Shown in pieces: positions 8,289-15,278 of a stretch of 64,000 bases of DNA. Below the pieces are notes generated by a model, which had not been told where the DNA came from, did not search any database, and saw only the letters and a list, made by a program, of their open reading frames with translations. Within the stretch, counting starts at the first letter, position 1; each line of letters begins with the position of its first letter. This DNA is from Flavobacterium degerlachei (lineage in GTDB: Bacteria; Bacteroidota; Bacteroidia; Flavobacteriales; Flavobacteriaceae). The stretch covers positions 36,025 to 100,024 of the forward strand of contig NZ_FNMV01000016.1 of assembly GCF_900106645.1 (NCBI RefSeq), read 5' to 3'. The position numbers and the translations under genes are program-made.

Positions 8289-9239
8289 ATGCAAAACATT
8301 CCTAGTGTTGACTTGCGTGATTTCCTTTCGGACGACCCGAAACGTAAACAAAAATTTGTAAATGAAATCGGAAGTGCATTTGAAGATATTGGCTTCGTAG
8401 CATTAAAAGGTCATTTTTTAGATGACAAATTGGTAAATGAACTGTATGGTGAAATAAGAAATTTTTTCGCTTTACCTCTAGAAACAAAACACAGCTATGA
8501 AATTCCAGGTATTGGAGGTCAGAGAGGTTATGTTTCTTTTGGAACAGAACATGCCAAAGGCAGAAAAGAAGGAGATTTGAAAGAATTTTGGCATTTTGGC
8601 CAGTATGTGAGTGAAAACTCAAAATACGCTTCAGAGTATCCTGAAAATGTTGAAGTAAAAGAATTACCTCGCTTTAATGCTGTAGGTAAGGAAGCGTACC
8701 AAATGCTTGAAAAAACAGGTGTTTATGTCTTGCGTGCTTTGGCATTGCGTTTAGGTTTAGATGAATTCCATTTTGACGATTTTGCCAAAGACGGAAATTC
8801 AATCTTGAGACCTATTCACTACCCACCTATTACTTCAGAACCTGCAAATGCGATTCGCGCTGCAGCTCATGGTGATATCAACTTGATTACCTTATTAATG
8901 GGAGCTCAAGGAAAAGGACTTCAGGTTCAAAACCACAACGGAGATTGGATTGATGCCATTGCTGAACCAGATGAGTTGGTTATTAATGTAGGTGATATGT
9001 TATCTCGTTATACGAACAACAAATTGAAGTCTACAATTCACCAAGTGGTAAACCCACCAAGAGAATTATGGGGAACTTCACGTTATTCAGTACCGTTTTT
9101 TATGCACCCTGTGAGTGATATGCCATTGAACTGTTTAGAGAACTGCGTTGATGCAGAACATCCAAAACAATTTGAAGATATTACTGCTGGTGATTATTTA
9201 TACGAACGCTTAGTAGATTTAGGATTAATCAAAAAATAA
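8289..9239 (+). CDS. 2-oxoglutarate/Fe(II)-dependent oxygenase, isopenicillin-N-synthase-like
   Basis: A 316-residue non-heme iron oxygenase. It has the N-terminal DIOX_N part (IPSVDLRDF, then FEDIGFVALKGH) and the C-terminal jelly-roll with the facial triad: HGD in AAHGDINLITLL, and the distal His in KSTIHQVVNPP, followed by RYSVPFF, the Arg-x-Ser that binds 2-oxoglutarate. The family hydroxylates, desaturates or cyclises small molecules; the substrate here is unknown. I use the ATG at 8289 (MQNIPS); the frame extends to 8238, but that overlaps the promoter. Single gene, ended by the hairpin at 9263-9300. Common in Flavobacteriia without a known role. Confidence 0.9.
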   Translation: MQNIPSVDLRDFLSDDPKRKQKFVNEIGSAFEDIGFVALKGHFLDDKLVNELYGEIRNFFALPLETKHSYEIPGIGGQRGYVSFGTEHAKGRKEGDLKEFWHFGQYVSENSKYASEYPENVEVKELPRFNAVGKEAYQMLEKTGVYVLRALALRLGLDEFHFDDFAKDGNSILRPIHYPPITSEPANAIRAAAHGDINLITLLMGAQGKGLQVQNHNGDWIDAIAEPDELVINVGDMLSRYTNNKLKSTIHQVVNPPRELWGTSRYSVPFFMHPVSDMPLNCLENCVDAEHPKQFEDITAGDYLYERLVDLGLIKK

Positions 9240-9262
9240 TTCCTAATTTTACTTCTAGTAAT

Positions 9263-9300
9263 AAAAGACATTGAGTTTACTTAATGTCTTTTTTCTTTTT
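9263..9300 (+). terminator. Terminator after the 2OG oxygenase gene
   Basis: AAAAGACATT / AATGTCTTTT perfect 10-bp stem with a 10-nt loop followed by a T tract. Confidence 0.8.
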
Positions 9301-9350
9301 GTTCAACACTGAAATAACTGAGAACGTCAATTCAGCTTTAAAGTAATTGG

Positions 9351-9392
9351 AACACGGATAACACTGATTTAAACTGATTTTCGCTGATCTTA
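9351..9392 (+). repeat. Repeat-like flank of the GxxExxY gene (upstream)
   Basis: CACGGATAACACTGATTTAA followed by ACTGATTTTCGCTGATCT is the low-complexity CTGAT/CTGCG-type sequence often found beside GxxExxY genes. It shares the TTTAAA..CTG..GATCT pattern with the words at 9873-9893 and 9984-10004. Confidence 0.4.
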
Positions 9393-9451
9393 AATTATTA
9401 GAATTAAATAAAAAGGACAATGTCTCAATATTCAAAAAAGTATAAATATAT

Positions 9452-9835
9452 ATGAGTAGTATTTTACATCGAGACATAACTCAATCTATTTTAAAACACT
9501 TTTATGATGTTTACAATGAACTAGGATATGGTTTTCTTGAGAGAGTATATCAAAATGCATTATTTTATGAACTTAAGGAAAATGGCTTTAAAGTTGAAGC
9601 TCAGAAAAAAATAAAAGTTTATTATAAAGAAATTGAGGTCGGAGAATACTTTGCAGATATAATAGTAAACGATTTAATAATTTTGGAGTTGAAAGCTCAG
9701 GAGTATCTGATTGAAGCAAATGAGTTCCAATTAATAAATTATTTAAAATCTACTCATTGTGAAGTTGGTTTACTTTTGAATTTTGGAAAAAAACCTGAAT
9801 TTATTAGAAAAATATATCAGAACAACAGAAAGTAA
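9452..9835 (+). CDS. GxxExxY protein (PD-(D/E)XK nuclease-like fold)
   Basis: A 127-residue protein of the GxxExxY family. The name-giving motif is present as GFLERVY (residues ~26-32), and the nuclease-like core is visible as an Asp in EVGEYFADIIV followed by LIILELKA, the E-x-K of a PD-(D/E)XK fold. No signal peptide. These proteins are widespread, mobile-looking and of unknown function; nuclease activity is inferred from fold only. The gene sits in a compositionally odd stretch with repeat-like words on both sides (9351-9392, 9873-9893, 9963-10004) and no obvious promoter, which suggests insertion as a small cassette. Confidence 0.88.
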   Translation: MSSILHRDITQSILKHFYDVYNELGYGFLERVYQNALFYELKENGFKVEAQKKIKVYYKEIEVGEYFADIIVNDLIILELKAQEYLIEANEFQLINYLKSTHCEVGLLLNFGKKPEFIRKIYQNNRK

Positions 9836-9872
9836 ATTTATAATTAAACAATTTAAAATAGTGAGTACTCGA

Positions 9873-10004
9873 TTTAAATCTGCGTGATCTCAGTTCTATT
9901 ATGAAAAACCATATTCATATTAAACAAAGCGATAAAAGAAAGCAAAATTACAAGTAAACAATAAAAAATCCGCGATTTCTCATTTTAAATCCGCGTAATC
10001 TGCG
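9873..10004 (+). repeat. Repeat-like flank of the GxxExxY gene (downstream, two related words)
   Basis: Two near-identical 21-base words at 9873-9893 and 9984-10004 (TTTAAATC, then YGCGTRATCT) plus a third fragment ATCCGCGATTT at 9968-9978. They resemble the upstream flank. No gene in this 210-bp stretch. Confidence 0.45.
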
Positions 10005-10045
10005 TTCGATTAATTGACATAAAAAGCAGTATTAAAACATAAAAT

Positions 10046-10375
10046 ATGGATTTACAAGACCAATTAAAAAACCTTTTCCCAGATCATGAGCCCGCTCCAG
10101 TAGAAAAAACTGAAGAGGTTGCCCATGAATTATACGTTCAAAAAGAACCTATGATTTGCAAATTTGAAAAAAGAAAAGGCAAAGCAACAACCATCATCGA
10201 AGGTTATGAAGGAACCGACGAAGACTTTAAAATTTTGGCTAAAGAAATCAAAACAAAATTGAGCGTTGGCGGTACTTTCAAAGACGATTCCATTATCATT
10301 CAAGGAGACTACCGCGATAAAATAATGGAAATACTTAAAGTTAAAGGTTTCAAAGTAAAACGAGTGGGAGGTTAA
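10046..10375 (+). CDS. SUI1/eIF1-like translation factor (YciH family)
   Basis: A 109-residue protein whose C-terminal ~75 residues form the SUI1 domain: EKRKGKATTIIEGYEGTDEDFKIL, KEIKTKLSVGGTFKDDSIIIQGDY and a closing KVKGFKVKRVGG. The family includes eukaryotic eIF1 and bacterial YciH, which affects start-codon fidelity in vitro and translation under stress. The N-terminal ~35 residues are an acidic, poorly conserved tail (LFPDHEPAPVEKTEE). Followed by an 84-bp gap containing an inverted repeat, then a nucleoside phosphorylase. Confidence 0.9.
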   Translation: MDLQDQLKNLFPDHEPAPVEKTEEVAHELYVQKEPMICKFEKRKGKATTIIEGYEGTDEDFKILAKEIKTKLSVGGTFKDDSIIIQGDYRDKIMEILKVKGFKVKRVGG

Positions 10376-10377
10376 CC

Positions 10378-10452
10378 AATTGATAATTGAAAATGTATAA
10401 TTAATAATTATTTTTTTTTCAATTGTCCATTGTCAATTATTAACTATCAATT
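10378..10452. repeat. AT-rich intergenic inverted repeat
   Basis: AATTGATA at 10378-10385 pairs with TATCAATT at 10445-10452, with further imperfect pairing inside (AATTGAAAATG / CATTGTCAATT) and a T9 run in the loop. This ATTGATAATTG-type palindrome is a common intergenic filler in Flavobacterium; it may act as a weak terminator. Confidence 0.5.
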
Positions 10453-10460
10453 AAAATAAA

Positions 10461-11333
10461 ATGATACAATCATCAGAATTAATACTTAATCCAGACGGAA
10501 GTGTATACCACTTAAATCTAAAACCGGAACACGTTGCACACAATATCATCTTTGTAGGAGATCAGAATCGTGTCGAAAAAATCACCCAATTCTTTGACAG
10601 TATTGAATTTTCGACTCAAAAAAGAGAATTCAAAACCCAAACTGGAATTTTCAAAGGAAAAAGAATTACCGTAATGTCAACAGGAATTGGACCTGACAAT
10701 ATTGATATTGTAATCAACGAACTAGATGCGTTAGTGAATATCGACTTAGAAACTCGTCAACCAAAAGAAAAACTTACTTCCTTAAACATTATCCGTATTG
10801 GAACATCAGGCTCTTTGCACGCCGATATTCCCGTAGATAGTTTTGTGATGTCTAAATTTGGTTTAGGTCTTGACAATATGCTTCGCTCCTACTTGATTGA
10901 TGCGGTTTCGAATATCGAAATGGAAGATGCTTTTGTACAGCATACCAACTGGGATTTACGCAAAGGAAAACCCTATGTGATTTCTTGCTCTGAAAAATTA
11001 GAAAAAATCATAGAAAGCGACAAAATGCATAAAGGAATTACGGCAACTGCTGGAGGATTTTATGGTCCTCAAGGACGTGTTTTACGTTTGGATATTCAGG
11101 ATGAAAAACTGAATTCCAAAATGGATAATTTCAAATTTGAAGAAAACCGAATCACAAATCTAGAGATGGAAACAGCTGCTATATATGGTCTATCGGCACT
11201 TTTAGGACACAATGCCTTGTCATTGAATGCGATTATCGCCAATCGTGCTAACGGTACTTTCAGTGAAGATCCCTACAAAGCCGTGGATGAATTGATTGCT
11301 TATACCTTAGAAAAATTATCTCAACAGGAATAA
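10461..11333 (+). CDS. Nucleoside phosphorylase, uridine-phosphorylase type
   Basis: A 290-residue PNP/UDP-family enzyme. Visible family blocks are IIFVGDQNRVEKI near the N-terminus (phosphate-binding region), VMSTGIGPDNIDIV, IRIGTSGSLHADIPV, and NLEMETAAIYGLSALLGH, in which MET..E are the ribose-contacting residues. Such enzymes cleave nucleosides with phosphate to free base and ribose-1-phosphate. Uridine phosphorylase is the likeliest activity, but purine specificity cannot be excluded. No close operon partner; the next gene starts after a hairpin repeat at 11337-11432. Confidence 0.87.
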   Translation: MIQSSELILNPDGSVYHLNLKPEHVAHNIIFVGDQNRVEKITQFFDSIEFSTQKREFKTQTGIFKGKRITVMSTGIGPDNIDIVINELDALVNIDLETRQPKEKLTSLNIIRIGTSGSLHADIPVDSFVMSKFGLGLDNMLRSYLIDAVSNIEMEDAFVQHTNWDLRKGKPYVISCSEKLEKIIESDKMHKGITATAGGFYGPQGRVLRLDIQDEKLNSKMDNFKFEENRITNLEMETAAIYGLSALLGHNALSLNAIIANRANGTFSEDPYKAVDELIAYTLEKLSQQE

Positions 11334-11336
11334 TGC

Positions 11337-11432
11337 ACTTTAGGAGCTATTTCCCGCTATACGTTTCAATCTTTTTATTTTAAAGAAAAATAAAAAGGAT
11401 TTTCACTGCTATCGGGGCTATAATCTGGTCAC
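11337..11432 (+). repeat. Interspersed hairpin repeat of the kind common in Flavobacterium
   Basis: The stretch begins GGAGCTATTTCCCGCTAT, has a central imperfect hairpin (AATCTTTTTATTTT / AAATAAAAAGGATT) and ends with a CACTGCTATCGGGGCTATAA block. I recall near-identical blocks scattered between genes in other Flavobacterium genomes. It is noncoding and seen once in this window. Confidence 0.55.
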
Positions 11433-11451
11433 TATAAAAATTTTAAATAAA

Positions 11452-11988
11452 ATGAAAATAGGAACTATTGAAACCGAACGATTAATTTTAAGAAAACTAA
11501 TTCCTTCTGACGATGAAGGAATGTTTTTGTTAGACAGCAATCCAAATGTACACCGATACCTTGGAAACAAACCGGTCACCTCCATTGAGGAAAGCAGGGA
11601 GTACATCAATAACATTCTAATACAATATATTCAAAACGGAGTTGGCCGATTTGCAGTAATTCTCAAGGAAACTAATGAGTTTATCGGCTGGGCGGGATTG
11701 AAATTCATTACAGAACCAGTAAACGAACGTCTTAATTTTTATGACATTGGATATCGATTCATAGAAGATTATTGGGGCAAAGGATACGCACAAGAAGCGG
11801 CAAAAGCATGGCTTGACTATGGTTTTAACCAACTGAAGATTCAAAAAATATGTGCCTATGCTGATATCGAAAACAAAGGTTCTAGGAAAATATTAGAAAA
11901 AATAGGACTGCAGCATATTTCAGAGTTTGATGATGAAGGAACAACATGCGCTTGGCTAGAATTGACTAAAACAGACTACTTAAAATGA
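11452..11988 (+). CDS. GNAT-family N-acetyltransferase (RimJ/RimL type)
   Basis: A 178-residue GNAT protein that begins with the RimJ/RimL-type IETERLILRKLIPSDDEGMF. The acetyl-CoA loop appears as YRFIEDYWGKGYAQEAAKA (the R/Q-x-x-G-x-G/A equivalent is WGKGYAQEA), followed by ENKGSRKILEKIGL, the usual motif B. The acceptor is unknown. The stop codon overlaps the start of the next gene (ATGA, 11985-11988), so translation of the two is coupled. Confidence 0.9.
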   Translation: MKIGTIETERLILRKLIPSDDEGMFLLDSNPNVHRYLGNKPVTSIEESREYINNILIQYIQNGVGRFAVILKETNEFIGWAGLKFITEPVNERLNFYDIGYRFIEDYWGKGYAQEAAKAWLDYGFNQLKIQKICAYADIENKGSRKILEKIGLQHISEFDDEGTTCAWLELTKTDYLK

Positions 11989-12836
11989 AAACAATAAAAA
12001 TAGCTGGAGTACCAGAACATTTCAATTTACCTTGGCATTTAGCCATTGAAAATAAAGAATTTGAAGCTCAAAATATTGATTTAAACTGGACAGATGTTCC
12101 CGAAGGAACTGGTAAAATGTGTCAAATTCTTCGTTCTGGAGAAACTGACATAGCTGTAATCCTAACAGAGGGAATTGTTAAGGATATCGTTGCCGGAAAT
12201 CAGAGTAAGATCGTCCAGGTTTATGTAGAATCTCCTTTAATATGGGGAATTCATGTTGCCGCTAATTCTAAATATAAAACAGCATCTGATTTAGAAAATA
12301 CAAAAGTGGCTATCTCAAGATTGGGTTCTGGGTCACAATTAATGGCGTATGTAAATGCCGATAATCAAGGCTGGAAAACTGATGATTTGCAATTCGAAAT
12401 CATAAATACAATTGATGGTGCTGTTGAAGCGCTTACAAATGGTACTGCTGATTATTTTATGTGGGAACGCTTTATGACTAAACCTTTAGTCGACAAAGGA
12501 GTTTTTAGGAGAGTTGGCGACTGCCCTACTCCTTGGCCTTGCTTTGTAATCGCCGTTCGCGATACGATTTTAGAACAACATCCTGAAGTTATTAGAACAA
12601 TTCTCGAAGTAATAAACAAAAAAACGGCAACGTTTAAGGATATTCCAAATATTGATAAAACATTAGCAACAAAATTTAACCAAAAAACTGAGGATATTCA
12701 GCAATGGTTGTCACTAACGGAATGGTCACAAAAACCATTAGCTAAAGAAATGTTAAACAAAGTTCAAAATCAGTTATTTCAGCTGAAAATCATCGATAAA
12801 AAAGGTACTTTTGATGAAATTGTAAAAACAGTCTAG
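11985..12836 (+). CDS. THI5/NMT1-like substrate-binding-fold protein without signal peptide
   Basis: A 283-residue periplasmic-binding-protein fold (NMT1/THI5/SsuA-like). It starts directly with IKIAGVPEHFNLPWHLAIEN, the first strand and helix of the domain; GETDIAVILTEG and LGSGSQLMAYVNA are typical ligand-contact regions. There is no Sec or lipoprotein signal, and no ABC permease or ATPase gene adjoins it, so it is probably cytoplasmic and not a conventional transporter component. The start overlaps the GNAT stop. THI5-like proteins make thiamine pyrimidine in fungi, but the CCCFC motif of Thi5 is not seen, so that activity should not be assumed. Confidence 0.8.
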   Translation: MKTIKIAGVPEHFNLPWHLAIENKEFEAQNIDLNWTDVPEGTGKMCQILRSGETDIAVILTEGIVKDIVAGNQSKIVQVYVESPLIWGIHVAANSKYKTASDLENTKVAISRLGSGSQLMAYVNADNQGWKTDDLQFEIINTIDGAVEALTNGTADYFMWERFMTKPLVDKGVFRRVGDCPTPWPCFVIAVRDTILEQHPEVIRTILEVINKKTATFKDIPNIDKTLATKFNQKTEDIQQWLSLTEWSQKPLAKEMLNKVQNQLFQLKIIDKKGTFDEIVKTV

Positions 12837-12858
12837 TTTTTACATTTTTTTGGTTTCT

Positions 12859-13791
12859 ATGATAAACAGTAAAAAATTTTCTTTTCAAAATATAAAACAA
12901 AAACTTCAGGTTAAAAAACCCTGGGATGATGTCATTATTTTTGTCCTGAATATTTTAATAGCTGTGCCTGTTTTTATAATTGCACATCAAAATTTAATAG
13001 AACTTAATTGGTTTTTCAACATAGACAGAATCCTTCTTTTTTTACTAATAATTGTAGTTATACAGCTAATATTAAGACTGTTACGTACAGTGATAATTGT
13101 GTGCAGTATTTTATATATATTGGTTTTGTTATATGGTACTGCTTCTGGGAATTATGGGTTCAATAGCGTTTATGAAGATTATGACTCGATGATTTACACC
13201 ATGTCTGATAACCCATTCCCTCAAGACATAATCATTGCAAAGCTGCTCCCTTTTCCCAATAAATCAAAGATTCTTAGTGCTATTGAGTATCAAAATCCAA
13301 AAGTTAGAAATTTTGCTATTATGGCTACTTCTAAAAATTTCAAAAACATAAAAGGATATTCTGATTATAGAACCATCATACAATGCTTTGCAGTTTTTAA
13401 AGAAATAAACAGCCGCTGGAATTATGTAAGTGATCCAAAAGATACTGATTACATTGCTTCTGCCAGTGAATCATTAGAATATTTTTCTGGGGATTGCGAC
13501 GACCATTCCATATTAATGGCTGCAGCAGTTAGAGCAATTGGCGGAACTCCAAGACTAATTCACACCAAGGGACACATTTATCCCGAAATATTAATAGGAT
13601 CTCTAAATGATCTGGAAACGGTGAATTATTTGATCAAAAATGTTTTGTTTATTAATGAAAGTTACAAAAAACAACTTCACTATCATATAGACGAACGTGG
13701 CCAAGTATGGCTAAACTTAGATTATACTGCAAAATATCCTGGCGGCCCTTTTATGTCAGAAGAAATTCTGGGTGCCTTAACATTGAACTAA
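12859..13791 (+). CDS. Membrane-anchored transglutaminase-like domain protein
   Basis: A 310-residue protein with hydrophobic segments in the first ~110 residues (VIIFVLNILIAVPVFIIA, LLFLLIIVVIQLILRLL, TVIIVCSILYILVLLYG), then a papain-like transglutaminase core: catalytic Cys in FSGDCDDHSILMAAAVRAIG, His in GHIYPEILIG and Asp in LNLDYTAKYPGGPF. Such domains cleave or cross-link peptides, or act as structural modules. I use ATG 12859; an in-frame TTG lies 9 bp upstream. It follows the THI5-like gene by 22 bp and is probably in its operon. The end overlaps the convergent bestrophin gene by 4 bp. Confidence 0.82.
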   Translation: MINSKKFSFQNIKQKLQVKKPWDDVIIFVLNILIAVPVFIIAHQNLIELNWFFNIDRILLFLLIIVVIQLILRLLRTVIIVCSILYILVLLYGTASGNYGFNSVYEDYDSMIYTMSDNPFPQDIIIAKLLPFPNKSKILSAIEYQNPKVRNFAIMATSKNFKNIKGYSDYRTIIQCFAVFKEINSRWNYVSDPKDTDYIASASESLEYFSGDCDDHSILMAAAVRAIGGTPRLIHTKGHIYPEILIGSLNDLETVNYLIKNVLFINESYKKQLHYHIDERGQVWLNLDYTAKYPGGPFMSEEILGALTLN

Positions 13792-14705
13792 ATAATGTAA
13801 TAGCTCTTTGGCGGAGGAATTGCTACTATTGTTTTATTATCTATTTCAGCTAAAGTATTTTCAATCATTTCTGACATCGCTTCTAAGGCCAAATCATTAG
13901 GTTGAGTACCAAAAGGATCTTCGAGTTCATCAGCTATCGCTTCTAAAGCGACAAAAGTGTAAGCGATAAAAACAATCACAAAAGGCGTAACCCAAACCGT
14001 TGACTCTACAAATCCAAAAGGAAGTAAAAAGCAATAAATATAAACGGTACGATGCAATAAGATGCTGTAGGTATATGGAATTGGAGTGCTTGCAATTCTT
14101 TCGCAGCCACCAATTATATCTGATATTTTATTCAAATTTGCATCAAAAGCAGCTTGAGTAATTGAATCTATTCTACCAGAAAGTTTCGCTTTATTAACCC
14201 AAACACCTAAGTCTTTCAAAATCATGATTGGTTTAAAAACCATAGGTCTAAACTTATCATCCTCTGAATTAAGTAGTAATCTTTTCAAATCACCATCGGC
14301 CTCTGTTTGCCTTAATTGGTGTTTTAAAGCATGGACTAAAGCAGTCAACAAGCTAATAAAATGAGTTCGTTCCTTGTTATAATCGCTTCCTTCAACAAGT
14401 GTATGGGCTTGTCTGGCTAAAGAACGGGTATCATTTAATAAGGCACCCCATAATTTTCTACCTTCCCAAAATCGATCATAGCTTACGGTATTCCTGAATC
14501 CTAAAAATATAGCTAATGCTATTCCAAAAAGAGTGAAAATGGCCGGATTAATATAAATATTATAACTAAGTAAATCTTCTCTAAAATAGACAACTAACAG
14601 AGAATAAATAAAAAGGATAGATAAACGTGGCAAAAGTTGCGGCAGCACAGATCCATTCCACTCAAAGAGCATTCTGAACCAATTTGTTTTTTTCTTAGTG
14701 ATCAT
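13788..14705 (-). CDS. Bestrophin-family anion channel (UPF0187)
   Basis: A 305-residue membrane protein of the bestrophin/RFP-TM family. The N-terminal region has the family pattern: W-N-G-S-V near residue 17, hydrophobic segments (LSILFIYSLLVVYF; IFTLFGIALAIFLGFRNTVSYDRFWEGRKLWG), then PIPYTYSILLHRTVYIYCFLLPFGF and the conserved acidic ELEDPFGTQPNDL near the C-terminus, equivalent to the Ca-clasp/aperture region. Bacterial members form pentameric ion channels, some cation-selective. Convergent with the transglutaminase-like gene with a 4-bp overlap. Confidence 0.92.
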   Translation of the reverse strand: MITKKKTNWFRMLFEWNGSVLPQLLPRLSILFIYSLLVVYFREDLLSYNIYINPAIFTLFGIALAIFLGFRNTVSYDRFWEGRKLWGALLNDTRSLARQAHTLVEGSDYNKERTHFISLLTALVHALKHQLRQTEADGDLKRLLLNSEDDKFRPMVFKPIMILKDLGVWVNKAKLSGRIDSITQAAFDANLNKISDIIGGCERIASTPIPYTYSILLHRTVYIYCFLLPFGFVESTVWVTPFVIVFIAYTFVALEAIADELEDPFGTQPNDLALEAMSEMIENTLAEIDNKTIVAIPPPKSYYII

Positions 14706-14879
14706 AACACAAATCTAATGCTTTATGAGGGTTTAAGAATGAAGTTTTCTTAGAAAAACAAAGTATCGTCTTTATGATTTATTTTAAACTGTATCCAACT
14801 TGAAAATCATTTTATGTAAGATTTAAAGAAAATTGTAACATCATAAGTTAATCGTAAATATTATTTTTAAATTCGCATT

Positions 14880-15203
14880 GTGAAAATATGGGTAACAATT
14901 TTATCGTTTATTGTGCTGTTTCTTTCAACAGTACCTTGCTCTGCTTACGCTAAACAATCAGAATGTGCAGTAGAGAAAACCTGTGAGAATGAATCTGACG
15001 ATTGCGGTAATGATTGCAACGGAAAGTGTTCTCCATTTTATTCTTGTGGTAGCTGCATTGGTTTCGCAATAAACTTCAGTTTCACCCCTCTCAGTGAAAA
15101 ACTAGATTTTTCTACAGATGAGATAGTACAACCATTATCATATGATAAATTTGTATATTCTTCATTCATTTGTAACATTTGGCAACCGCCTAAAATCGCT
15201 TAA
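14880..15203 (+). CDS. Small exported Cys-rich protein (DUF6660-like), GTG start
   Basis: A 107-residue exported protein starting at GTG 14880. A hydrophobic signal (WVTILSFIVLFLSTVPCSAYA) is followed by a Cys-rich segment with eight cysteines in about 45 residues (ECAVEKTC, DCGNDCNGKCSPFYSCGSC). Proteins of this pattern (DUF6660, by memory) sit next to TonB receptors and metal-efflux genes in Flavobacteriia, so metal binding in the periplasm is plausible. It ends 75 bp before the TonB receptor, in the same orientation, and probably shares its transcript. It is not a typical metallothionein; disulphide bonds are equally possible. Confidence 0.78.
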   Translation: MKIWVTILSFIVLFLSTVPCSAYAKQSECAVEKTCENESDDCGNDCNGKCSPFYSCGSCIGFAINFSFTPLSEKLDFSTDEIVQPLSYDKFVYSSFICNIWQPPKIA

Positions 15204-15278
15204 TATAAAACAGTTATGACTTGCTTGATTTTGATATCAGGCAAACACCTTATGTTTATTAATATTAAGAAAATTTAA

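Noticed and set aside
9277..9477. 66-codon minus-strand frame before the GxxExxY gene
   Set aside because: It overlaps the terminator, the repeat-like flank and the GxxExxY start; its composition is that of translated AT-rich noncoding DNA.
11985..12836. Thiamine pyrimidine synthase (THI5) function
   Set aside because: The fold matches, but the CCCFC motif needed by Thi5 is not seen and no TPP riboswitch or other thiamine gene lies nearby.
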